NCBI GenBank assembly: GCA_035235625.1 | Contig: CP141143.1 | Location: 31,444,592-31,508,591 of the forward strand | Origin: Saururus chinensis | Taxonomy: Eukaryota; Streptophyta; Magnoliopsida; Piperales; Saururaceae | DNA length: 64,000 nucleotides | Reading direction: 5' to 3' | Part shown: one piece after another, positions 50,255-62,832 of the stretch | Layout: the number at the start of each line of letters is the position of its first letter | Numbering within the stretch: the stretch's first letter is position 1 | Notes under the pieces: generated by a model | What the model saw: the letters and a program-made list of their open reading frames with translations, nothing else | Database searches by the model: none | Told to the model about the DNA's origin: nothing | Translations under genes and position numbers: made by a program

Positions 50255-50769
50255 TATCTACTGGTGAAACTTCCCGAGTGGATTCCAGTTCCTAAATTTT
50301 AGCCCCCATTTCAAAGTCGCCAAATGAGCCAGTTGACACCTCTGTGTACCATTCTAAACCCATATGTGCCATGGTCACAAGTATGGTATATATAGAAAAA
50401 CTTCAAAGAAATGAAGTGAAGAAGAAGCCATACATTTCTTTATTTGAAATTTTACAATAATCGAGCCTAGGCTTTTCACAGCCTTTATTAAAAGAATTAT
50501 CACTTCCCAACGTAAAAGAAAACTGCTAATACGAAAAGAAAGGAGCAATGAAGCAAGACATTTTCCATGAAATCACATGAAACTCCTTCAGCTTGGCTCG
50601 TAATGTCCCCTTTTAGAAATGAATAATGACAAGTATCCAACCAACACTTCAAACTAATTTGTGATTAAAAAATAACTACTAATTGCTATGAGGTTTACGT
50701 GACACTTCACAATGTCATCAAATACATGAATAATTAGGGTCTCCTTTAGAAACAAGCAGGTGGGACAAT
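50255..50769 (-). pseudogene. Polygalacturonase relic, part A (end of exon 9 and 3' flank)
   Basis: Holds the last codons of exon 9 (about 50769-50745, coding IVPPACF and stop) followed on the minus strand by the 3' flank seen downstream of PG1, PG2 and PG3. Near 50385 it has only a short TATATATA run, without the MITE and (TA)n found beside PG1. The rest of exon 9 is absent. Confidence 0.75.
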
Positions 50770-50839
50770 AGTATACATAACTGGCTACATAACATGATGT
50801 CTCCCAAGAAACATGAAGAATTACGATGCCAAATTTAAA

Positions 50840-51245
50840 GTTCCTTGTTAAGGGCGCTACATGAAAGGGAGAACTAACCCTTATCCCGAACATGCACTTC
50901 TTATGCCCAAGAAGGATGGTTCATTTTATATATGTATAGATAATCATGCTATAAAAAATTTACTATTCCCTATTGCTTCCCTATTCTCCGATTAGATGAT
51001 ATCCTTGATTAGCTTAGCGGTGTCCAGACTGTTTCCAAGATTTTGATCTTAAGAGTGAGTGTCATTAAATTCATATTAAATCAAGGGATGAATGAAAGAT
51101 AAGCTTTAAGACTCACAAAAGACTTTATGATTGACATTACGACCTTTGATTGAGATGTCTCCTCACCAAATACTTGAGACTTTGAAAAGTTAGAAGCTAT
51201 ATGCCAACTTTAAGAAATATATTTTTCATACTCGAAAGGCTATAT
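50840..51245 (+). mobile_element. Ty3/gypsy reverse-transcriptase fragment
   Basis: The translation keeps RT landmarks such as LMPKKDGSFYICID (compare LTPKKDGTWRMCVDSRAIN) and a later KLYANFKKY-like segment. A short fossil with several breaks and no LTR. It is cut on the right by CACTA element 4. Confidence 0.65.
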
Positions 51246-53484
51246 GACTACAATAAAAAATAGTGACGCAATGCAAAGTGTAGCTTAAAATTGCTATTTG
51301 CGATATGAAAGCATCGCAAAAAATATTAACTATTAGCGATGATTTTTATAAAGCGTTGCCAATAGTAGTACTATTAGTGACACATTTTGATAAAACATCT
51401 CAAATACTAATACTATTAGTGAAGCTTTCTAAAAAGCATAACTAATATTTATAAATTTTAAATAAAAAAATTAGAACGATTTGTGATACTTTTCTAAAAG
51501 CAGTGCAAATAGTAATAATAATAAAAACGCTTGTATAAAAGCATCACTAATAGTTGTACTATTAACGAGGCTTTTTTTAATATATATTATTTAAATATAT
51601 TGTATATAATAAATAAATATTTAAAAATTTTAAAATAAACTTCTTTAATATAATATTTTATTTAATATTTATTTTAGATATATAATAAATATATAATAAA
51701 AAAAATAAAATTCTCCTACTTTATCTGCACTAATACTTAGAGCTAGGGTTCACGTTCACATGCATAAGTGTGTTAGAAAGAGATAGAAGACAATAGATAG
51801 AGATGGGTGAATAGAGAAGAAAAAGAGACGAGAGAGGGGAGAGAGTACTGAAGAGAGTGAAAGATAATAAAGAGGGTGAAGAGAGAGATTTAGAGAAAAG
51901 AGAGTGGAGAGAGAAGATAGAGTAGATAGAGAGACAAGAAGAGAGAGTGAGACGAGAGAGAGAGAAATAGGGTAGAGAGAGAGGAGAGTGTATAAAGAAA
52001 GAAGAAAGGAAAGTGAGAGAAGACAGGAAGAGAGAATAGAGAGAAGAGAGAAGAGAGAGAGTGAAGAGGAGAGAAAGAGACAAGAGAGGCTGGGAGAGAG
52101 TGAAGATAGATAGCAGAGAGAGGAGAAAGAGAGGAAAAGTAGTTGCAACGGTCACTAAAGAGTGTGGTAAATAAGCTTATTTTTTTAAATATATTTTTCT
52201 CTTCTCTCTCTTTTCTCTCTCCTATCTTTCTCTCTTCTCTCCTCTTTCCTCTCTCCTCACTTTATCTCCTCTCTCTTCCTCTCTTCTCTCTCTACCCTAT
52301 TTCTCTTAACTCCCTCTCTCTCAGCTCTCTCTACCCTCTCTCTCCTCTCTTCTGTCTCTCCTTTCTCACTAACATCTCTCTCTCTTTACTCTATCTCTCT
52401 ACCCTCTCTCTCTCACCTCTCGCTCTACACTCTCCTCTCTCACCCTCTCTCTCTCTCCTCTACCCTCTCTCTTCTCTCTCTACCCCTCCCTCTCTCTCCT
52501 CTTTCTCTACTCCCTCCTCCCCCATCATCTCCTCTCTCACCCTCTCCTCTCCCTCTCTCTCTCTCACCTCTTTCTCTCCTCTCTCTCACTTACTCTCTCG
52601 TTCCTCTCTCTCTTCTCTCTCATTATCTCCTCACCCTCTCCTCTCTCTCTCATCCATTCCTCTGTCACTCCCCCCCCTCTCTCTCTCCCTCCCTCTCTCC
52701 TCTCTATCTCTATCTCCTTCTCCACTTTCCTCTCTCTCTCTCTCTCGTCCTCAATCTCTTCTCTCTGCCCTCTCTCATCCTCTCATCTCTCTCTCTCGTC
52801 CTTTCTTCTCTCTCTCCCCCTCTCTCATCCTCTCATCTCTCTCTCCTCTTTCCTCTCTCTCTCATTCTATCCTCTCCTTTCTCTATATCTCATCCTCCTC
52901 TATCACTCTCCCTCTCTTTCATCCTCTCTTATCTCTCTCCCTTTGTCCCTCTTTTCTATCTCCCTCCCCTCTTTCTTCTCTCTCTCTTCTCTTTCTCTCT
53001 CTCTCCTTTCTCCTCTATCATCCTCTCCTCTGTCTCTCTCCCTTTGTCTCTTTCCTCTCCCTCTCTTCTCTTTTATCCTCCCTCTTTCTCACTCTTTCTC
53101 AATCACTATTTCTGTCTCCTCTTTCTCTCCTTTCTCCTTTGTCATCCTCTCTCTCTCATCCTCTCCTCTCCCTCTCCCTCTCCCCCCTCTCTCTTTCTCT
53201 CCCCTCTTTCCTCTCTCTCTCTCTCATCCTCTCTTCTCTCCTACCTTTCTCATCCTCCCTTCTCTCTCTCCTCTCTCATCCTCTCTTCTCTCTCTCCTCC
53301 TCTCTTCTTTCTCTCCTCCTCTCTTCTCTCTCTCCCTCCTCTACTCTTCTCATTCTCTCTCTCTCTCTATGGGCTGGAATCCGGCTCCCCTCCTCCCCGG
53401 TCACCTCCCCTCTCCATCCTATTTCTGCATCTCCTCTATCCGGCTGGAGGAGAGGGCTCTGGGGGCGGGAATCGTGCTGCCCTC
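51246..53484. mobile_element. CACTA element 4, right end missing
   Basis: Left end GACTACAATAAAAAATAG, the family terminus with its first base changed, followed by TTAGCGATG-type repeats. A GA tract (about 51774-52140) switches within 60 bp to a long CT tract (about 52196-53370), then a short GC block (53371-53484) resembling the end of the block in element 2. It ends at a gypsy LTR start (53485) without a right terminus. The 448-codon Ser/Leu/Pro open frame at 52143-53489 is the CT tract and not a gene. Confidence 0.75.
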
Positions 53485-53812
53485 TGTAATAACCCAAATT
53501 TTTTTGTTGTTCTTTAATTACTTTTTGGGAATTTGATTATTTTTTTAATCTTATGTATTACTTTTCATGGCTATTGTGTGTTTGGTGTCGTGGGTAGCCT
53601 CGGTCGTAGGTGAAAAAGGTTTTGCACGTTCTTGAGGGTTTAAACGCGTAAGTTAAGGTTTCAGAGCTTAAATTAAGACTTGGTTCTTAAGATAGGGCTC
53701 TTGGGTAAAAAAAGAGTTGTTTTTGGTCAAGGTGTGGTCTTATGGGGGAGTTCATCACACGTTGGGAGTTCTCGCGCGAGGAAAAGAAATTTTGACATGT
53801 GATGTAGAGGTG
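53485..53812 (+). repeat. Truncated gypsy LTR, plus orientation
   Basis: Starts TGTAATAACCC and is the inverted partner of 56411-56737 at roughly 85% by eye. It is the outer 328 bp of an LTR whose remainder is absent here. Confidence 0.7.
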
Positions 53813-53849
53813 CGTGCGTGATGAGGGATTTGACAAAAAATTGAAACCT

Positions 53850-56800
53850 ATGAAAATCTTTTTTATAATTCTCACTCAATTGTATTGAATCCATGTAAAT
53901 ATTTTCTTTTCAACTTGATGCAAATACATAACATCGAAAAATCATTTGAATCCCATAGTCTACTCATCCTAGGCATGAATAACAAACAAAAGAAACACAA
54001 TTCCCATGGCCTTGGGCTTCGAATAGATTTTTCCCAGGCGTAGCTAAGTACAAGTTCCATAACAGTCAAATATAATAAGATACCCTATACAAGTCCAAAA
54101 TAATACATTTAAAAGCTCTCTCCTCACTTAATACATGTATTTCTAAAAAAAATACAATAGATCGTGGCATAAAATAATCAAAGAATAATAGTGTAAAAAA
54201 TCGACCTGTAGTCCCAAAAGTGTATCCTCATGCACCAAATTCGCCTAAGCAGCTCTCGAACTAGGACCCACGGAAGTCCCTAGAGTGATTGAGGATTAGA
54301 GGAAAAAGGAATATGAGTATTTCATACCCAGAAGGAGAGTTAAAATCAGTGAACCTTAAAAGTTCACACGAAAGCTGTTTCACAGGATGGTAGAATACCA
54401 TAAACTAGGAGAAGATAAACACATAACCTCAACACAAATACTACACTTCCCCTGAACCTCATAGACTTACGAATTTTCTTGTCACCTTACTTATAACAAA
54501 TCCATACCATCATACTCTTATTCTCACGTACTTACCACTTACACTTACAGTCTTATGCTTGCCATCTTACACTTACACTCGACAATTAGAGCTAATTAAG
54601 CCTTCATCATGGGGCACAAGATTTCAAAGGTAAAGTATGCCGGTGTTCATGGGGTACAAGATCAAACAGGTAAGAACAAATTCATGATACTATTTACCTG
54701 AGCGCGCAAATTCCCACTCTGTGGGGCCATACAGGGCCAAGAAAGGGCCTAATAGAGCCAATTAAGGCAAGAAACTAACGCTGACACTCTTGGGCTGAAA
54801 ACATACGGTATTCTTACCAGAGCATCTAAAATCTAAACTTACACATATTTCAAAGATATTACCGCAAAGGGTATGCACTTCGTCAACCTTACAAGTGAAC
54901 AACTAACAATCAATCAATCGTCAACAAACATGGAATTCAATCTGTCGAACTAGCTACAAACACAACTCTCACTATCAACCTATTTAATTCAATTATGTTG
55001 AAGTTTATGCTTTATATGTTATGCAGGTACCATTATGGTGTGCAGTCTTACTAGTTATAAGCCTATATCTAAACCCCGAACCCAGCCCGCATATTACTTA
55101 ACCTTAAAGTCTCTTCCTCATTTTTCTGAAGTTTGATTTAGTCTAAGCTGATTGTAACTTATCATACACACGCTCATCATCATCACACATATAACCACTC
55201 ATTGTACTAAACTAAACACGACACAAACCTTCCAACATACTTTATGGCCTTCAGAATGCATAACATAACTATTTGCGTATGCATGTCAACCACACATGCA
55301 TTTAGAAAGAAAAATAATTCATTACATGAACCTTCTACTCATCCATATATCTAAATTAAGGATGAGTCCAAACGTAAATGTTCGACTAATAACCAACCAA
55401 CAAACAAATAATTTATAATATATGCATATGACCACTATAATTAATTTACGTACTTGACATCCTTTGCATTAATATACATCTAAGCATTAAACATTTAAGC
55501 ACCTTAGTCCTAGCATACATTCTCTCATAAAAGCAAGCTAAAATGAATTTATAAGGTTTAGAGTCTCCTACTTCATTGTCTAGGCGAAATTGACATCAGG
55601 GCGTACCACGATGGTGGTGTTGGTGAAGAATCGGCGGCCCACACACCCTTACACCACAAGAGATAGCTCTGGGTGGAAACTATAGCAGTTAGTCTCCAAT
55701 CAATGCCCGAGGCTCTAGATGTCTCCTACAACACACCCAATGCCAATTTGGGTTACATTCATGCTCAAACAGGACCTGATGTGAGGTTAGGGGCATGGGT
55801 ATAGGTTTGGTATGTAGGAGGAGAGGAGAAGAGGAGTGTGGTGGTGGACACGGGCTGACGGCAAAAGGGGAAATGGCCGCCGGATAGCATGCACAACCAC
55901 TCCTAGTGATTTTCTGGTGGATGAATGGCAAGGAGGGTGGAATAATCCTAAAGAGGAGAAAATGGGTATGTGGGGAGGCAAATCGGAGCCAAAAGTAGGA
56001 GAGGCAGAGTCGGGACTAGCCAAAAATGGCTCAAGGCGGCGACTTTTGCCGGTCCAAGTAGTGGTTTGGCCAAAAACAAGGAAGATCAGTGGGAGGTGGC
56101 CGGTCGGAGTGAGATCGGGGTAGAGGGTGGCTCAATGGTGGCCCAAGGTGGTGCAGCACTGGCGTCGCAAATAGGTGGCTGATTTTCCGTTGATGGTGCT
56201 GCGGTGGTGCACTGCATGCACTCATAGAACTAGGGAGAAAAGGGCGGATTGGAAGAGGGAGGAGGGCTGCCTACCTAGAGTGGTGCTGCTGACCAAGGGT
56301 GGCACCTCTAATTCATGGCGGTTGGGCAACCAAACTCCGGTAGGGGAAAGAGCAGCGGTGGCGCTCACAGGGAAAAAGTGTGGGGCGGCGTTCCTTCCGC
56401 AGCCGGAAAACACCTCTACATCGTGCATCAAAACTTCCTTTCCTTGTGCGAGAACTCCGGCCGCGTGATGAACTCCCCCACAAGACCACACCTTGACAAA
56501 AACAACCCTTCTTTTACCTGAGAGCCCTATCTTAAGGACCAATTCTTAATTTAAGCTCCGAAACCATTACTTATGCGTTTAAACCCTTGAAAACGTGCAA
56601 AACCCTTTCCACCTACGATCGAGGCTACGCACGACACCAAACACCCAATTATCGAGAAAAGTAATACAAAAGATTAAAAAAATAATCAATTTCCCAAAAA
56701 GTAAATAAAGAACCATAGAAAAATCCCGGTTATTACATTCTTCCCCCTTAGAGAAATTTAGTCCACGAAATTGTTAAACTGAAAAACAAATACAACTTAC

Positions 56801-57216
56801 ACCTCAAACAATTCAGGGTTTTTTTCCTTCATCTCAGCTTCAACCTCCTAGGTTGCCTCTTCAAAAGTATGGTACTGCCACAGGACCTTCACCAAAGGAA
56901 TGGTCTTTGTCCTTAGGACTTGCTCTTTCCTATCTAGAATCCAGGCGCTCCTCAAAAGTTATATCGGGACGGTGCTCCATAGGAGTGTAGTCTAATACAT
57001 GGAAGGGATCTGACATGTATTTCTAGAGCATCGATACATGGAAGACATCGTGAACTCCATCAAGCTGAGGCAGTAAGGCAACTCTACAAGCTACTGGTCC
57101 AATTCGCTCCAAGATCTCAAAAGGACCCACATATCAAGGGCTCAACTTCCCCCATTCCCCAAACTGCATAACTCCCTTTGTGGGGGAGACACGCAGAAAT
57201 ACATGATCCTCTGGAA
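53850..57216 (-). mobile_element. 3' end of a Ty3/gypsy chromovirus fossil with LTR, minus strand
   Basis: On the minus strand: the end of pol (about 57216-56760) with DHVFLRVSPTKG, YVGPFEILERIGPV and VHDVFHVSML landmarks typical of the Tekay/Del-like chromovirus integrase C-terminus; a polypurine tract AAGGGGGAAGAA (about 56749-56738); then an LTR starting TGTAATAACC at 56737 and running to roughly 53850-53900. The LTR includes a GC-rich part (55600-56400) and a region (54240-55000) shared with 9410-11036. Only this end is present and it is broken. Its inner border abuts exon 1 of PG3. Confidence 0.75.
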
Positions 57217-59452
57217 TGCTCCCTCTGTTTGCATTGTGCTGTTTGTGCCCACTTTCATTATGCCTTCCAGAGGACCCACTATTCATTGATCCTCTTGCTC
57301 AACCTTCCTCTTTTCGCCAGCCAACCAACCCCACATACTTGGCCACATTAAACGCTGAGGATGCCAATGATTTCAACCTAGACTTCGGGGCAGCCATTGA
57401 ATTAGAGCAAGAAGTCATTCGTTTGGAGGGGTTTGATCAAGACGGCTCTAGAGTAGTAAATGTGGAGAATTATGGAGCTAGAAATGATGGAACAGATGCT
57501 TCAGAGGTAACACACCCAGGAAAAAGACAGACAGAAAAACTAGAAAGCTGCATCCAGTTTAATTTGTTGAATTGTTTGATCTATAAAACTCTAAGTATCA
57601 TCCCTTTTGTAATGGAACGCAGGCATTCCGGAGAGCTTGGGCTGATGCATGTGCAAATGCTCCAGCCGTTTTTACTGTGCCTGAGAACAAAAAATACCTT
57701 CTAAAGCCAATAACCTTTTCGGGTCCATGTAGATCTAATGTTAAAGTCATGGTAAGCTTGCCAGCATATATTTGCAACTGAACTCAGTCGAAGATGGCTT
57801 CTAATATGACCTTATTTTTTTTGGTAAGATCCAAGGAACGCTTTCAGCGTCCACTGACATGTCAGATTGGAAAGGAGATAACATAAATCAGTGGATTCTC
57901 TTTAGCAAAATTGAAGGCCTTACTGTTGAAGGTGGTGGAACTCTGAATGGGAATGGAGCAACATGGTGGCAAAAATCATGCAAGATAGACAAATCTCGCG
58001 TAAGTACTTTGAATTGATCATCTTATTCTTCCTTTTCATAAAAGTAGTAGCTCTTTTGTTATTATTTTCTAAACTTTTCAAAATTCGCTTTTGTCATACT
58101 GCAGCCTTGCACAGATGCTCCAACAGTACGTTCAATATCTTCATTTGCAGAATTTGATGCATAGTTTGGCTAACTCTTCTCTGTCATTCAGCCCTTTTCA
58201 AATAATTGGAGTTGTCCATAATGGTTTCCATTTGATGCAGGCTCTTTTGTTCCACTCATGCAAAAATCTCGTGGTAAAGAACCTCAGTGTCAAGGACAGC
58301 CCTAAGATCCAGGTTTCCTTTGAGAAATGTTCCAGTGTCCAGGCTTCCGGTCTCACCATCACTGCACCAGGAAACAGCCCTAACACAGATGGAATTCATG
58401 TCACAAGTACCCAAAGCATCAACATAGAAAACTGTGTCATCGGAACCGGTAGGATGATTAACCACTTTTCTAAGCCTTTTCGGTCATATATAATGATGGA
58501 TTAAAAATTTTTTATGTTTTCATCACTTAATTATCTGAAAGGATGAGTTTGACCTTTGTACATTTTCAATTTTGGTGAAGGCGATGACTGCATTTCAATA
58601 GTAAGTGGATCTAAAAATGTCAAAGCTACGGGCATAACATGTGGACCTGGACATGGAATAAGGTAAAAAAACGCCTTTTAGGAGTTTCATACATTTAGCT
58701 CTCTCCCTCTCTCACCCCCCCGCCCTGATTTTTATGTTTTTTCTTGTTTGCCTTGATCGACCTAGCATTGGGAGCTTGGGAAAGGGAAAGTCAGAAGCCC
58801 ATGTCTCAGACGTAGTAGTAGATGGAGCTAAGATCATCGGAACAACAAATGGAGTCAGGATCAAAACCTGGCAGGTAAGGTCTACGTCTAGGGTTATGTT
58901 GACCCCAGTAATTGCAGTTATGTGGGAATAAGTTTAGTTATGGATATGCATAATGCATGTACAAAGATAGATCTGATCCTATTTTTTTTCACATGCAACA
59001 TAACTTAATCCATGACTATTTACCTTTGTCTTGCAGGGGGTTCAGGAAATGCAAACAGTATACAATTTAGTAACATTATTATGGAAAATGTTGCAAGGCC
59101 GATTATCATAGATCAGAACTACTGCGACTCCAATAAACCATGTCCAGAACAAGTAATTACAATTGACCATTTTCTCGCCATGATCTACAGTAGTTGGGGA
59201 AATAAAATCTAACCTCTTGCCATGTTGCAGGATTCAGCAGTGGCGGTCAGTAATGTTGGTTACAAGAACATCAAAGGAACAAGTGCATCAGAGGTTGCTG
59301 TAACATTTAATTGCAGCAAGAGTGCCCCTTGTCGTGGGATACAACTCCAGAATATTAATTTGGTGGGAGCAGGAGGAAAAACAGTGAAAAGCAAGTGTGC
59401 CAATGTTGCAGGGTCTGCAACAGGGACTATTGTCCCACCAGCTTGTTTCTAA
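57217..59452 (+). pseudogene. Polygalacturonase PG3, 5'-truncated and frameshifted copy of PG2
   Basis: Exons: about 57217-57506 (first codons and promoter missing), 57623-57751, 57829-57999, 58105-58125, 58241-58448, 58581-58662, 58766-58874, 59037-59152 and 59231-59452. Introns and exons are very close to PG2; in the 222-bp last exon only three differences were seen. The start codon is replaced by gypsy sequence. Exon 8 is 116 nt instead of 117 because one G is missing from the G run at the acceptor, which shifts the frame. NTDG, GDDC, GHG and RIK are still encoded upstream of that point. Other changes include FDCS to FNCS in exon 9. It is a recent pseudogene. A chimeric transcript from the LTR side is conceivable, but the LTR points the other way. 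Confidence 0.9.
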
Positions 59453-60046
59453 AGGAGACCCTAATTATTTATGTATTTGTTGATATTGTGTGGTGTCGTG
59501 TAAATCTCATAGCAATTAGTAGTAATTTTCTAGTTATAGGTTAGTTTGAAGTGTCGGTTGGATACTTTGAAAGGGGATATTAAGAGATAAGCTGAAGGAC
59601 TTTAAAGTCTCATGGAAAATGACTTGCGTCATTCGTCTTTTCTTTACGTATTTGCTTTGGGAAACGATATTTCTTTTTATTTTTTAATAAAAACCTGTCT
59701 TTTATGATGAAAAAGTTGAAAAATCAGAAAATGTGTCTTTCTTAGATTACTTCTAGAAAATTGTTTGGCATTTTAAATTTATTTAAGGATTGTACAATAA
59801 AGGTTGTAAAAAGCCTAGGCTTGATTATTGTAAATTTTTAAATAAAGAAATGTATGGCTTGTTCTTCACTTTTTTTTTTACTATTTTGCCTATATATATA
59901 TATATATGACCATAACATTGACCATGACACATATGAGTTGAGCATGGTACATAGAAGTGTCAACGGGCTCATTCGACAACTTTGAAATAGGGGCCAAAAT
60001 TTACGAATTGGAATCTACTAGTGAAGTTAGCACTCGCAGGTGATCG
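59453..60046 (+). other. PG3 3' flank, ending at the duplication junction
   Basis: Matches the PG2 3' flank (33384-34010) up to the phrase GAATCTACTAGTGAAGTT near 60027, then changes to GC-richer sequence and CACTA sequence. It lacks the MITE and (TA)n of PG1: only a short TA run lies near 59892-59908. Confidence 0.7.
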
Positions 60047-60486
60047 GTTATTTTTTTTATAATTTTTAAGTCATTGGCAATGCTTATCAAAAGCGTTGCT
60101 AAAGGCTTTATATATTTTTATTATTTTTTTCTTATTAGCGATGCATATTTATGTGTCGCTAATAGAAAAATAATTTTTTTTATTTTTTTAATTAGTGACA
60201 TTTTTTTTTTATTTTTAAATATTAGCAACACATATATAAGCGTCACTAATAGTTATGTAATAGCGACACTTATCTAGGAGTTGAAAATAATACTTTTTAG
60301 TGACGTTTTATTAAATGTCACTAATGTTAAGACTATTAGCGACATTTAATCATAAGCGTCACTAATAAGTATTAGCGACAACAGTTTTTGCGATGCTTTA
60401 TAAATGTCGCTAATACCCATTAGTGATGCTTATGACACTATTAGTGACGCTTAGATGTGTCACTAATACTCTATTTTGTTATAGTG
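60047..60486. mobile_element. CACTA right-end fragment (copy of the element 3 end)
   Basis: Same arrangement of subterminal repeats as 45615-46095, ending in the complement of CACTATAACAAAATAG at 60486 and followed by TGTGGAGATC, as in the LINE 1 insertion site. The left part is absent, so it arrived here by duplication of an already inserted element. Confidence 0.8.
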
Positions 60487-62832
60487 TGTGGAGATCTCCC
60501 AAGTTGTTCATTCTTATCCTCCAAACAAAGCTCTTGAGCCTGATGGATTTTGTAAGGAATTTTTTGTGTGTTGCTGGGATATTTTGAGTGTAAACTTTTC
60601 AAATGAAGTTAAATACTTTTTCAGTCATGGAAAAATGCTTAGGGCCTTAAATTCTACATTCCTTCGTCTTGTTGCTAAGGAGGATCATGCAATTTCCTTT
60701 GACAAGTTTCAGCCGATTGCTCTTTGTAACTTCTTGTATAAGGTGATTACTAAAATCATGGCAAATAAATCAGGTTGCTTTCTTGAAAGGTAGACACATT
60801 ATTGAAAATATATTGTTTGGTCATGAGTTAGTTCATAATTACCATTGTAAAAGAGCTAATAGAGAGTTTTGTATTAAAGTGGATTTGAAAAAAGCATATG
60901 ATATAGTGAGGTGGGACTTTATTTTCAAGGCTCTAATGAGTATTGGGTGTCCTCCTTTGTAGATTTCTTGGATCCAAGAATGTATTACTATGGCTAACTT
61001 CAGCGTGTTGCTTAATAAAAGTAATTTTGGGTACTTTAGAAGCAAATGTGGTTTAAGGTAGGGATGCCCACTCTCTCCCTTCCTCTTTGTTTTTATTATA
61101 AAAGCCTTTCTCAGACATCATAAATAAATTCTAGGAAGAACTTTTTGTGCCCCCTCATAGAGGTAGTACTATTCTAGTTTCTCACCTATTGTTTGTATAT
61201 AATATGTTTATTTTCTCTAAGAATAATTGTCATTTAGCGGAGGCCATTTGTGACATCTCTTCTTTCTCAGCTTGTACTAGGTTGATTGCCAATTCCCACA
61301 AGAGTCATTTATTTATTAGCAAGTTGTAAGAATATTAATGTTCTTATTCGGAATATTACGGGATTTCAAGAAGGAGAATGTCCTGTGAAATATCTTGGAC
61401 TCCCTCGTTTCTTTGGATCTATCAAAAAGTCTATGTATGCTCCCCTAATTATAAAAATTCAGAAAACTTTGGCTGGTTGGAAGAAAAATCTCCTTTCATA
61501 TGCAGGTAGAATTGAATTATTAAAGTCTGTCATTTCTAGAATAAAAGTGTATTGGTCCATGCATTATGTTTTGCCCAAGACAGTTTTGAGAAGAATTGAA
61601 TCCATTATAACTGATTTCTTATGGTTTGGGATGGATGGTCGAAGACACTTTAGACCTTTATCTTGGAACAAAGTATGTACACCAAAATCTAAAGGAGGGC
61701 AAGGCTTAAGATCTATTCAAAATTGGTGCTCTATTGGCCTTTGTAGATTAACGTGGAAATTAATTACAGATGCAAATTCTCTTTGGGTTCATTGGATTCA
61801 CTCTTATTACATTCAAAACTCAACTATTTGGGTTTATCAGGTTTGTGCTTGTGACTCATATGCTTGGAAACAAATTATATCTATCCAACCTTTGTTTATT
61901 AAATATGTGAGATATAATATTATGGATGGTCAGAAAACATATTTTTGGCTTGGGGCTGGGAATTTTACTCTACTACAAAAGTTCAGAAGAAGAATTCAAG
62001 GACAATACTCTATTGATATTTTAGAAAAGATGTTAGATTGTTTGGTTCATGATCAGTGGAGATTTTCTTTCGGTGATTCTCCCAGAGAAATCTTATTCAA
62101 ACAATCAATTGATATGGCAAAACCTCATTTATCTAATGGTGATGATTATATATCTTGGGAGGCTTCTCCTTCAAGAAAATTCTCTTGTATTTCAGCCTTT
62201 AATGTGGTGAGAACTTACAAGTCCAGAATAAATTAGGGTAGTCTTGTTTGGTATAAACATCATATACCCAGACACTCTTTTATTGGTTGGCTTATGATGC
62301 ATAGTGGTCTACACACACTAAATAAAATTCAAGAAAGAGGAGTTTTATTATTTAATCATGTGTATTATGCAAGAATGATCTTGAATCTGTTGCTTATTTA
62401 TTTTTTCATTGTTCATATTCAAAATGGATCTTGAAGTCTATTGTTAATTTATTAAGGATGTCTTCGATGTCTAATGATCCTCTCCTCTTTGTCACTCAAT
62501 GTCGAGCGATTGATCAGAGAAATAAACATCTCAGTTTGATTTTCAAACCTTTCCTCAATGCTGCTATCTATTTCATTTGAAGAGAGTGAAATGGAAGAAT
62601 TTTTTCTAACGAGTACACTCATAAGAGATATCTTTTTAGGAAACTTGAGCAAGAAATATGTTTGTATGTATCTACAAATTCCTTTACTATCAAAATTGTG
62701 CAAGAGTTACATTTCTTATCCTTGAAATGGAGATTGTATTTTTCTTCTCTTTGATGTAATTCCCATGGTGCTTTAATGAAAGGGTGTATCCCCCCATATC
62801 TTTCTAACGATAAAAAAAAAAGAAAAAGAAAA
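60487..62832 (+). mobile_element. LINE 2, reverse-transcriptase half (duplicate of LINE 1)
   Basis: Begins at the CACTA junction with EISQVVHSYPPNKA and carries the RT (FQPIALCNFLYKVI), the same FVYN active-site loss near 61200, a longer uninterrupted C-terminal frame (61286-62236, 316 codons), the zinc-binding IPRHSFIGWLM segment near 62265 and an A-rich tail (62812-62832). ORF1 and endonuclease are missing because the duplication starts inside CACTA 3. Not functional. Confidence 0.85.

Noticed and set aside
52143-53489. 448-codon open frame rich in Ser, Leu and Pro
   Set aside because: It lies exactly on the CT tract of CACTA element 4. Other frames are open too and the composition is pure low complexity.
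61286-62236. 316-codon frame as a functional gene
   Set aside because: It is the C-terminal part of a dead LINE reverse transcriptase, duplicated from LINE 1.
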